From an uncultured Clostridia bacterium (GTDB taxonomy: Bacteria; Bacillota; Clostridia; Oscillospirales; Butyricicoccaceae), in assembly GCA_944381055.1 (NCBI GenBank), contig CALWJQ010000060.1, positions 1 to 50,100 on the forward strand: a DNA stretch of 50,100 bases, written 5' to 3'. This document shows, one piece after another, positions 44,355 to 50,100 of this stretch (position 1 is the first letter of the stretch; the number at the start of each line of letters is the position of its first letter). Below the pieces are notes generated by a model. The model did not search any database. It was given only the letters and a program-made list of their open reading frames with translations, and was not told where the DNA came from. The translations under genes and the position numbers were made by a program.

Positions 44355-45290
44355 TCAGCTGCGGGAACGATCCGGGGAGGAAAGGAGGGTGCGCAGCCAT
44401 GTCTGCGCCTGCACGAACTCACGGCTTTCAGGGGTGATCTGAAGGGCGTAGCTGACCCGGCCGAGCAGGCGCGCCAGGTACTTCGCCTCGGAGCCTGCGG
44501 CGCCAATCCGCTCCATATGCCCGGCCACGCCGTATCTGCGGCAAAAGTACAGGTCGCGCCGCAAATCGCGCCGGAAGCCGGCAGGCAGGCCGGGTTTTTC
44601 GTTGACTACAATGCCCGTCACAATCTGCCGCTGCCCGGGAAGAAGCAGGCGGGTCTTCTGCCCGTTCAGGAAAAACCCCAGCGCGCGCAGGCGGCCGGAC
44701 ACAAAAGCGATCACCTCACCGGCGTCCAGCGAGCCGGAAAAGGTCATGTCGTCGCAGTAGCGGGTATAGGCAATGCCGCGCGCCCGGCACCACGCGCCGG
44801 TCTCATCGTCAAAGTCCCGCAGGATGATGTTGGAAATACAGGGGGACGTGGGCGCGCCCTGGGGCAGGCGATCCCGTTCATAGCACAGCATGGACAGCAG
44901 CACCCGCAGCGGTTCGGCGTAAATTTCGGCGGGGAACGCCTTGTCTTTGACCGCCGAATACAGGACGCTGTCAAAAAAACGGCGGATGTCCAGCTTTAAA
45001 ACGCACGGCTTGCCCACATGTGGGACGGCGTTGCGCAGGGTGCTTCCGCCATAGCGGTAGGCCGTGGCGTGGCCGGACACCGGCATATAAACCAGAAGAA
45101 CCTGCAAAATGCGCCGCTGGATCATTTTCAGAAGCGGGTCGGGGACCGAAAGGACGCGCATCCCGCCCGAGCGCCGGGGGATCTGCCGGCGGACATAATG
45201 CCGGTCAAGGGTGTTGCTGACGGCGTAAAGCGTTTGGGCGCTGACGCCCAAATCGCGCGCAAGGGAGGACAGTTCCCGATAGACAATCAA
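44355..45290 (-). CDS. Retron-type reverse transcriptase
   Basis: This is a reverse transcriptase of about 311 residues with retron hallmarks: NAVPH (87-91, the retron NAxxH region X), LKLDIRRFFDSV, LPQGAPTSPCISN, catalytic YCDD (178-181, Cys replacing the usual Ala) and VTG (224-226, the retron Y-region motif that recognises the msr RNA). It makes msDNA from an RNA encoded just upstream. I favour the TTG at 45290 because AAGGGGGG lies about 10 nt upstream. An ATG at 45323 would fall inside the predicted a2 repeat. The open frame continues to 45434, but that part overlaps the RNA. No fused effector domain is seen. Confidence 0.88.
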   Translation of the reverse strand: MIVYRELSSLARDLGVSAQTLYAVSNTLDRHYVRRQIPRRSGGMRVLSVPDPLLKMIQRRILQVLLVYMPVSGHATAYRYGGSTLRNAVPHVGKPCVLKLDIRRFFDSVLYSAVKDKAFPAEIYAEPLRVLLSMLCYERDRLPQGAPTSPCISNIILRDFDDETGAWCRARGIAYTRYCDDMTFSGSLDAGEVIAFVSGRLRALGFFLNGQKTRLLLPGQRQIVTGIVVNEKPGLPAGFRRDLRRDLYFCRRYGVAGHMERIGAAGSEAKYLARLLGRVSYALQITPESREFVQAQTWLRTLLSSPDRSRS

Positions 45291-45306
45291 AAACCATCCC
45301 CCCTTA

Positions 45307-45510
45307 TCTGTCTGCGGAGCCATACAAATGTGTATGGTGAACCGCGCAGCGGTATCTGTGAAGCACACCGCAGGTGTGCAGGTATACCGCAAGCGGGCTC
45401 GCCTGAGCAAAGCGAATACGCCGGAATAACACAAACCGGCCGCGACTCGCGGCCGGCGCCCGGAACGGGACAGAGACTATCGCTCCGGCGGACAGACGCC
45501 GCGCCGATTT
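45307..45510 (-). ncRNA. Putative retron msr-msd RNA
   Basis: It lies between a consensus promoter and the RT start. The flanking a1/a2 repeats are TCTGTC-CGC-CGGAGC (45496-45482) and GCTCCG-CA-GACAGA (45320-45307), 12 pairs with an internal bulge. Directly after a1 is AGCGA, the same context as the branching G in Ec86 (here G45483). msr-like stems: CCCG/CGGG (45469-45459) and a 9-bp CCGGCCGCG/CGCGGCCGG (45456-45436). msd-like: a nested hairpin GCGGTAT/ATACCGC (45390-45349) capped by GCACACC/GGTGTGC (45379-45363), and CCATACA/TGTATGG (45337-45320) just before a2. Boundaries are inferred. Confidence 0.62.
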
Positions 45511-45516
45511 GCTTCC

Positions 45517-45544
45517 ATTATAGCAGACGGGGCGGCAGTGTCAA
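45517..45544 (-). promoter_or_regulatory. Consensus promoter of the retron
   Basis: On the minus strand perfect TTGACA (45544-45539), 16-bp spacer, perfect TATAAT (45522-45517). Transcription would start about 15 nt before the a1 repeat. Confidence 0.8.
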
Positions 45545-45548
45545 GTGC

Positions 45549-45566
45549 GGGGGCGTACCCGCCCCC
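45549..45566. promoter_or_regulatory. Palindrome between divergent promoters
   Basis: GGGGGCG (45549-45555), TACC, CGCCCCC (45560-45566), a perfect 7-bp inverted repeat lying between the retron promoter and the promoter of the second racemase. It could be an operator touching both, or simply a hairpin. Confidence 0.35.
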
Positions 45567-45575
45567 GGAAAACCG

Positions 45576-45604
45576 TTGTGTTTGAAAAGGGGCTGTGATA
45601 TAAT
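45576..45604 (+). promoter_or_regulatory. Promoter of the second alanine racemase gene
   Basis: TTGTGT (45576-45581), 17-bp spacer, TATAAT (45599-45604), 33 bp before the GTG start. Confidence 0.65.
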
Positions 45605-45637
45605 TTTTTAAAACCCGTATGGGGAAGGAGGAAAAAA

Positions 45638-46777
45638 GTGGAGTACAGAAAAGACAGGGCCTGGCTTGAAATAGACCTTTCGGCCATTGAGGAAAATTAC
45701 CGGCGGATCAAAGAGTTCATCGGGGATCAGACGGAGATTATGGCGGTGGTCAAAGCGAACGCCTATGGCCTGGGGGCGGTGGAAGTGTCCAAAACGCTGG
45801 AAAACGCCGGCTGCCCCATGTTCGCGGCAGCCTGTATCGAAGAGGCGATGGAGCTGAGAGAAAACGGGATAAAGGCCCCGATACTGACCCTTGGCCCCGT
45901 GATGCCCTATAATGCGAAGACGGCGGCGGAAAACGGGATTGAAGTGCCGCTGATGAGCCTTGAACAGGCGAAAGAAATGTCAGAGGCCGCTCAAAAGGCG
46001 GGCGTCGCCGTAAAGGCCCACATCAAGGCTGACGCGGGGCTTTCGAGATTCGGCATCGTGCTGGAAGGCAGAATAAAAGAAGCGGCCGACGAGGCAGAGG
46101 CCGTCACAAAGCTGCCCAATATAGAGTGCGTCGGGGTCTTTACCCACTATACGGCGGCCGGCATACCGCTGGGCGAAGAGTTCAACCTTCATCAGATCGG
46201 GCTTTTTAAGAGCTTTACCGCTGAACTGGAAAAGCGGGGCGTAAAGCTGAAAGTCCACAGCGCCAGCAGCCTTTTCACCGCCATCTATCCCCAATGCCAC
46301 GACGATTATGTGCGGGTCGCCGCCCTTTTGCTGGGCCTTGAAGAACCTTCGGAAAGGGGCGTGGTGTGCAGGCAGTCCACCGAGATGAAGACGGTGATTT
46401 ACCAAATCAAAGAGGTGGAGCTGGGCACCAGCGTGGGCTATGGCCCCACATACTATACCCGGCGGAAGACGAGGATAGCCGTCGTGCCCGTCGGCTATGC
46501 AGACGGGATCAACCGTTCGGTGCAGGATAAAGCTTCTTTCATGCTCCGCGGCAAAAGAGCGAAAATCATCGGGAAAATGTGTATGGATTACACGATGATC
46601 GATGTAACCGATATACCCGAGGCCCGTGAGGGCGATGTGGTGACGGTTTTCGGCCGCGACGGCGGCAACCATACCGAGGCCTATGAACTGGCAGGCTTGT
46701 GGGGAGGTACGGTCGGGGAACTGACTTCGCTGATAACGGCCCGCGTCCCGAGGTTTTACAAAAGAAGCGGATTATAA
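45638..46777 (+). CDS. Alanine racemase, copy 2
   Basis: This 379-residue alanine racemase has PLP Lys39 in AVVKANAYGLGA, the Tyr region GTSVGYGPTYYT and MCMDYTMIDVTDIPEA near the end. It is only distantly similar to copy 1. Codon use differs from the surrounding genes: AGA/AGG arginine, ATA isoleucine and AAA lysine are frequent, pointing to acquisition from a different lineage. Translation starts at GTG after GGAAGGAGG. Another PLP racemase of the same fold (serine or broad-specificity) is possible. Its location between a retron and a HEPN gene marks it as accessory. Confidence 0.92.
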   Translation: MEYRKDRAWLEIDLSAIEENYRRIKEFIGDQTEIMAVVKANAYGLGAVEVSKTLENAGCPMFAAACIEEAMELRENGIKAPILTLGPVMPYNAKTAAENGIEVPLMSLEQAKEMSEAAQKAGVAVKAHIKADAGLSRFGIVLEGRIKEAADEAEAVTKLPNIECVGVFTHYTAAGIPLGEEFNLHQIGLFKSFTAELEKRGVKLKVHSASSLFTAIYPQCHDDYVRVAALLLGLEEPSERGVVCRQSTEMKTVIYQIKEVELGTSVGYGPTYYTRRKTRIAVVPVGYADGINRSVQDKASFMLRGKRAKIIGKMCMDYTMIDVTDIPEAREGDVVTVFGRDGGNHTEAYELAGLWGGTVGELTSLITARVPRFYKRSGL

Positions 46778-46850
46778 AACCGCCGGACGCGGCAGGAAAC
46801 GGATACAACATCCCGCGATTCCTGAGCAGAACGGAAGGCGCGAATCCTGC

Positions 46851-46884
46851 AAAGCCTGGCGCTTATGAGCGCCAGGCTTTGTTT
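46851..46884 (+). terminator. Terminator of the second racemase gene
   Basis: AAAGCCTGGCGC (46851-46862), TTATGA loop, GCGCCAGGCTTT then GTTTT. Strong stem about 75 bp after the stop codon. Confidence 0.88.
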
Positions 46885-46929
46885 TCATGCGGCGAAAACG
46901 CCAAGTGACGATTTTGGACAATTATTCTC

Positions 46930-46956
46930 TTGTATTTTGCTTTTTTTTGTTATAAT
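46930..46956 (+). promoter_or_regulatory. Probable promoter of the small membrane protein
   Basis: TTGTAT (46930-46935), 15-bp T-rich spacer, TATAAT (46951-46956). The -10 is perfect and the spacing short. The 46778-47011 gap otherwise holds only the terminator and short unassignable sequence. Confidence 0.45.
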
Positions 46957-47011
46957 TTACGTATGACCTTGTTGAAGAATATGCCGCAGGTATAAAAAAG
47001 GAGGAAACAAC

Positions 47012-47203
47012 ATGCTCATGGCTTTTTTTGCCGCAGTCTATTTTGTGGTTTTCGCGTTTTTCATCGACTTGGTTTTCAGACACACCTTAAGCGTGCAGAC
47101 GAACATACTGGCGGTGATTTGCTGGGGCATCACGCTGATCGTCAGCGTCGGCCTGGCGCAGTATACCGTCAAAAAGATCAAGGAAAAATATGAAAAGAAG
47201 TAA
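47012..47203 (+). CDS. Small two-span membrane protein
   Basis: This is a 63-residue protein with two hydrophobic segments (about 3-22 and 32-52) and a strongly basic tail ending KKIKEKYEKK. An excellent AAAAGGAGGAAACAAC site precedes the ATG, and a promoter -10 lies upstream, so it is likely a real gene. It matches no family I recognise. Candidates include a small regulatory membrane peptide or a toxin-like pore; there is no antitoxin gene beside it. The tail suggests a cytoplasmic C-terminus. Confidence 0.65.
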   Translation: MLMAFFAAVYFVVFAFFIDLVFRHTLSVQTNILAVICWGITLIVSVGLAQYTVKKIKEKYEKK

Positions 47204-47261
47204 CCGAAGCACCCTCTTCTGCCGGGGCGCGGGCAACGCATGTCCTGCCATGTACCCGCTT

Positions 47262-48677
47262 TTATGCTTCCCCAAACAGCTTTTGAATCGCCGCCTGGAT
47301 CTGGTTTGCTTCAAGGCCCAGCTGTTTTAAGCGAATGGCGTAAATCAGCGCTTCGATCACCTGGATGTCGCTGATCTGGATGGCTTCAAAGGCACAGCCC
47401 AGCTTGTCATGGGCAAGGCCGTTGCGAAGATCCCCGACGCGCCGGCCGATTTCTTCCGCCAGCTCACCGTAAGGCCGGCCGGTTCCATATTTCCGGGCGG
47501 CGAACGCATCCATAATTCCGCAGCAATCCCTGAGGGCATACTCTACCCGGAACCGATACCCCAGGCTGAAGGCTTTGATGCCGCGGAGCAGCTCGGCGGC
47601 GTATTGCTTTTCCTTGCCTGATTTCCCGGCGCAGTGATTTTCCACCAGCTGGACGATATCCCCTTTTGCCTTTGCAAAAAGCTCGGATCGGCCTGCATCG
47701 GCTCCATAAATATTCCGAAATTCCCGCTCAAAGGCGGCCAGAATCAAGATCAGCCGGCTGACCAGGTAAGAACGCCTTTCATCCAGGGAGTGCGGCAGGT
47801 GTTCATAGCCGATTTCCCCGGCCGAGACGGCGCGCAGCAGATCGGCGGTTTTGGTTCCCAGAATAGAAAAACCGATGATCTGTTTGCAGGCTTTGCCGCT
47901 GTTTTCCGGTGCAAACTGCGCAGGAAAGCAGAGCCAGCCGAAAAACCGGCGCTTCCCTTCTTGTGTCAGTGTAAAAATTTCCGCCGTATCCAGCGAGAGG
48001 TTGGCCCGATTGGCGACGTACAGGAAAAACCGATACAGCTGCTCGTGGGCGTGAAGCAAGGCGGGCAGCCCCACCGCCCGGGAAAAGAGCAGAGTCATGG
48101 CGCTGTGCGAGGTCACCGGACTTTGGCTGCGCGTCAGCACCGCAGACGACGAAAGACAGATTCTGGCGCTCAGATCTGGGGAAAGAAGAAAGCTGCCGCC
48201 GTCCGCCTCTTCCTGCCGCTGCGCCGAAACGGAAAATTGCCGGGCGCGCAGGATGCCGTCCGCAGGCTGAATATCATAATGAAAAAGAGTGTCCGGCGGG
48301 AAAAAAGCGTCGATTTCCGGCCCTCGGAGACGAAAGCCGCGGATGCAATCGTCCGGATATTCCTTTTCACAGACAAAATACCATGCGACCGAAAAGCTCA
48401 GGAAGCCGTAACGCGAGCCGTAATCGCCGGAAACGTGAAAGCAGACCCGGTACCCCTCGCCGGTTTCTCCGGTAAGATCTTCAAACGGAATCCATTCGTT
48501 TGCATTTTCGGCAAATTGTTTTAACCTTTTAAAGGTGTGCAGAAAGGAATTGTACTTTTCCTGTGCAGCCTCGTCAGGCGGGTAGAGCTTCAGCACAAAC
48601 TGCCCCTCATCAAACTCAAAGGGAAACCGCGAACCTTCAAAGCTCACAAATCCGACCATTCCTTCCGGCTTTTTCAT
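47262..48677 (-). CDS. HEPN-domain protein, ApeA-like abortive-infection candidate
   Basis: This 471-residue cytoplasmic protein has a C-terminal HEPN ribonuclease motif RNGLAH (Arg418 to His423, RNxxxH) in a helical region from about 300 on. The N-terminal 250 residues are beta-rich (MVGFVSFEGSRFPFEFDEGQFVLKL), reminiscent of the ApeA N-terminal domain. ApeA proteins block phage growth, probably by cutting RNA. I start at MKKPEG, with GGAGGGG upstream. No toxin-neutralising minimal nucleotidyltransferase partner is adjacent. The HEPN call is fairly firm; the ApeA link is from overall pattern only. Confidence 0.72.
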   Translation of the reverse strand: MKKPEGMVGFVSFEGSRFPFEFDEGQFVLKLYPPDEAAQEKYNSFLHTFKRLKQFAENANEWIPFEDLTGETGEGYRVCFHVSGDYGSRYGFLSFSVAWYFVCEKEYPDDCIRGFRLRGPEIDAFFPPDTLFHYDIQPADGILRARQFSVSAQRQEEADGGSFLLSPDLSARICLSSSAVLTRSQSPVTSHSAMTLLFSRAVGLPALLHAHEQLYRFFLYVANRANLSLDTAEIFTLTQEGKRRFFGWLCFPAQFAPENSGKACKQIIGFSILGTKTADLLRAVSAGEIGYEHLPHSLDERRSYLVSRLILILAAFEREFRNIYGADAGRSELFAKAKGDIVQLVENHCAGKSGKEKQYAAELLRGIKAFSLGYRFRVEYALRDCCGIMDAFAARKYGTGRPYGELAEEIGRRVGDLRNGLAHDKLGCAFEAIQISDIQVIEALIYAIRLKQLGLEANQIQAAIQKLFGEA

Positions 48678-48721
48678 GCCGATCCCCTCCAAACTTGCTT
48701 TGTTGTGTTTCCGGTAAACCT

Positions 48722-48727
48722 ATTATA
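48722..48727 (-). promoter_or_regulatory. -10 element for the HEPN gene
   Basis: TATAAT on the minus strand in an AT-rich patch, 45 bp before the start codon. No convincing -35 is present at 16-18 bp, so the promoter may need an activator or be weak. Confidence 0.4.
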
Positions 48728-48840
48728 TCAGATGAATTCCGGGTTGGGGAACCCGCCTTCTTTTTTGCGGGAACCTAGATCAGGGGGGCAGGAAAAGCAA
48801 GGCGCTGGCAGTTATGGCGGGGACGCAGCACAGCGATATA

Positions 48841-48881
48841 AAAAACGGCCTTTATCTGCCGAACAGATAAAGGCCGTTTTT
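48841..48881. terminator. Bidirectional terminator between ssrA and the HEPN gene
   Basis: AAAAACGGCCTTTATCTG (48841-48858) and its exact complement (48864-48881) form an 18-bp stem with loop CCGAA, T-tracts on both strands. It insulates the HEPN gene from ssrA read-through. Confidence 0.93.
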
Positions 48882-48913
48882 AGTTATGCGGCTAAATCAG
48901 CCAAACAAGCAAC

Positions 48914-48953
48914 AAATCCGAACCCGTCCCCGATGGGGAACAAGTTCGGATTT
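48914..48953 (-). terminator. ssrA terminator
   Basis: AAATCCGAAC (48914-48923) pairs with GTTCGGATTT (48944-48953). On the minus strand it lies 8 nt after the tmRNA CCA end and is followed by a T-rich stretch. Confidence 0.75.
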
Positions 48954-48961
48954 GCGCGTTA

Positions 48962-49307
48962 TGGTGGAGGCGAGGGGAGTCGAACCCCTGTCCGAAAACC
49001 CTTTCACGGGTCTTTCTCCGGGCGCAGACGATCATCGGGATTCCCCAGCCGCAGAGCTCACCGTCAGACTCAGCGGATCGGTAGCTTCATGATGCGTGGC
49101 ACGCTCAAAGCTTTGCGTACTCACGGACGCCACTCATCCACGCCCCGTTCCGGCTCGTGGCCCTTCCGGACAGGACGGCAGCCTAATTAGGCCGCGACAG
49201 CAACAGTTTTGTTGTTGTTTAATTTATAAGCTGCACATTTTAAAGAGGGTATGCGCCTCTGCCCGCTTGACCTGCTTCCAAGTCCCCGTCGAAACCGGTA
49301 CGCCCCC
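48962..49307 (-). ncRNA. ssrA: tmRNA
   Basis: The 5' end reads GGGGGCGTACCGGTTTCGAC and the 3' end GGTTCGACTCCCCTCGCC followed by TCCACCA. The 5' GGGGGCG and 3' CGCCTCC halves pair as the tRNA-like acceptor stem, giving a 346-nt RNA. The tag reading frame on the minus strand runs 49234-49187: GCA GCT TAT AAA TTA, then codons for NNNKTVAVAA and stop TAA, so the tag is AAYKLNNNKTVAVAA. The degron end VAVAA is of the usual hydrophobic-Ala-Ala type. The 5' end lies only 6 bp after the smpB stop. Confidence 0.96.
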
Positions 49308-49313
49308 TTATAT

Positions 49314-49781
49314 TCAGGCTTGGCCGCGCTCTTTCATGGTGCGATCCATTTCACGTTTTGCGTCGCGCGCGGCTGCGGCGTCACGCTTGTCATGCAGTTT
49401 TTTGCCCTTGCACAGGCCGAGCTCCAGCTTGACGCGTGCGTTCTTAAAATAAAGCGAAAGGGGAATGAGCGAATAGCCGTCGCGCTGGACATAGCCGAAC
49501 AGACGGTCGATTTCACGCCGGTGCATAAGAAGACGGCGCTGCCGCAGCGGATCTTTATTAAAGATATTCCCTTTTTCATAGGGGCTGATGTGCAGACCGA
49601 CTACCCAAAGTTCGCCGTTTTTGACGATACAGTACGAGTCTTTCAGGTTGGCTGACCCCTGGCGCAGCGACTTGACTTCGGTGCCGACCAGCTCAATGCC
49701 GGCTTCAAAGCTGTCTTCAACGAAATAATCATGCCGCGCCTTGTGGTTGACGGCAATGGATTTGGTGCCTTCGTGTCCCAA
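49314..49781 (-). CDS. smpB: SsrA-binding protein
   Basis: This 155-residue tmRNA chaperone carries [58 protein letters not shown] and the basic C-terminal tail ([14 protein letters not shown]) that reads the empty mRNA channel. It works with the adjacent tmRNA to free stalled ribosomes. The ATG follows AAAGGAGGC. Because ssrA starts 6 bp after the stop, the tmRNA promoter must lie inside this gene or the RNA is cut from a joint transcript. Confidence 0.97.
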   Translation of the reverse strand: MGHEGTKSIAVNHKARHDYFVEDSFEAGIELVGTEVKSLRQGSANLKDSYCIVKNGELWVVGLHISPYEKGNIFNKDPLRQRRLLMHRREIDRLFGYVQRDGYSLIPLSLYFKNARVKLELGLCKGKKLHDKRDAAAARDAKREMDRTMKERGQA

Positions 49782-49894
49782 AACGCGGCCTCCTTTCAGC
49801 TTTTATATGACATTTATCATACGGCAAACGGCCTGCAAAGTCAAGGCGGATTCTGGCGGGAAACAAAAAAGTCAAAAAAATGTAAAAAAACCTC

Positions 49895-49923
49895 TTGACA
49901 TTTCCGCCGGAAATGGTTATACT
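49895..49923 (+). promoter_or_regulatory. Rightward promoter P1
   Basis: TTGACA (49895-49900), 17-bp spacer, TATACT (49918-49923). It faces right, away from smpB. The AT-rich, A-tracted upstream sequence (49861-49891) resembles an UP element. Confidence 0.75.
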
Positions 49924-49969
49924 AAGCAAGCTGTCTGATGAGGGCCTAAGCAAGCTGTCTGATGAGGGC
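49922..49969 (+). repeat. Perfect 24-bp tandem duplication in the P1 leader
   Basis: CTAAGCAAGCTGTCTGATG followed by AGGGC occurs at 49922-49945 and again, identically, at 49946-49969, immediately after the P1 -10. It may be a recent slippage event or a duplicated leader element. Confidence 0.85.
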
Positions 49970-50058
49970 GGCAGGACGGAAGAGCGCAAGGCCATTATAG
50001 CAAAAAGGGTGGCCGGGGGCAAGGGCGAGAAAATCTTGAAAAAAGATGAAAAAAGTTC

Positions 50059-50087
50059 TTGACAAACGCTCTGAAGTGTGGTATTCT
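50059..50087 (+). promoter_or_regulatory. Rightward promoter P2
   Basis: TTGACA (50059-50064), 17-bp spacer, TATTCT (50082-50087), again preceded by an A-rich tract. With P1, 164 bp upstream, it forms a tandem pair typical of strongly expressed stable-RNA operons. The gene lies beyond the window. Confidence 0.75.
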
Positions 50088-50100
50088 GAATAAGCTCCGC

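Noticed and set aside
45291..45434. N-terminal extension of the reverse transcriptase
   Set aside because: The in-frame extension has no family similarity, covers the hairpin-rich RNA region and has no ribosome site, while the TTG at 45290 does.
45018..45611. 197-codon plus-strand frame opposite the retron
   Set aside because: It is antisense to the RT and its RNA, crosses two promoters, and lacks a start signal or family similarity.
48962..49010. tRNA-like 3' end taken alone as a tRNA gene
   Set aside because: The TPsiC arm and CCA end pair with a 5' GGGGGCG 300 nt away and a tag frame lies between, so it is tmRNA.
48537..49190. 217-codon plus-strand frame across the HEPN 5' end and tmRNA
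   Set aside because: It runs through an 18-bp terminator stem and the tmRNA acceptor region, and the product has no coherent features.
1..50100. CRISPR array or insertion sequence
   Set aside because: No evenly spaced direct repeats with unique spacers were seen, and no transposase or integrase gene. The only direct repeat is the single 24-bp tandem copy near 49922.

Overview
The window reads as chromosomal DNA of a GC-rich, monoderm anaerobe of the Clostridia, most likely an Oscillospirales gut-type bacterium. This is inferred from the gene families, not from a database search. The supporting evidence is Firmicutes-type pairs (Asp23/YloU next to FakA/YloV; smpB next to ssrA; maf-mreC-mreD-minD), an SLH/CAP surface protein, Gram-positive lipoproteins, flavin and Fe-S enzymes, TTGACA/TATAAT promoters and strong GGAGG ribosome sites. 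Third codon positions are so GC-rich that long antisense open frames lie over most genes. I treated those as shadows.

Layout, left half. 1-445 is a gene-free stretch rich in inverted repeats. 477-10725 (minus) is a long cell-growth operon read right to left: zapA, U32 peptidase/RlhA-like, dut, maf, mreC, mreD, mrdA (PBP2), then after a promoter and a structured leader minD, mgsA, aspS. It lacks mreB and minC. 10965-13181 (plus) is a two-gene restriction-modification system (D12-type adenine methylase plus HNH nuclease). 13391-26607 (plus) is a peptide-use cluster in which almost everything is doubled: an S9-like hydrolase, two bleomycin-hydrolase-type cysteine aminopeptidases, two lipoprotein binding proteins, two permeases, two ATPases and two nitroreductase-like flavoproteins. 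It is followed by a MarR regulator (26795) overlapping a fumarate-reductase-like flavoprotein and a one-cluster 2Fe-2S partner (to 29385).

Layout, right half. 29560-33401 holds housekeeping genes (YmdB-type phosphoesterase, PgeF/YfiH, Asp23, FakA). 33449-37796 (minus) holds an SGNH/MBOAT acyl-transfer pair, an ArsC-like protein, an EamA exporter and PduL. Then come alanine racemase (plus), a nitrilase and an SLH-CAP protein (minus), and a 1000-residue fusion of glycosyltransferase-2-like, FrhB-like Fe-S and polysaccharide pyruvyl transferase modules (41302-44304).

44355-48677 looks like an accessory, partly defensive island. It contains a retron-type reverse transcriptase with a recognisable msr-msd-like RNA and a consensus promoter directly upstream, a second alanine racemase with different codon use, a tiny membrane protein, and a HEPN (RNxxxH) protein resembling ApeA-type abortive-infection proteins. 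The right end carries ssrA (tmRNA), smpB, and two tandem consensus promoters facing out of the window, which suggest a strongly expressed (possibly stable-RNA) operon just beyond. The retron is the best candidate for an undescribed system: its RT motifs and a1/a2 RNA repeats can be read directly, but no effector gene is attached to it.
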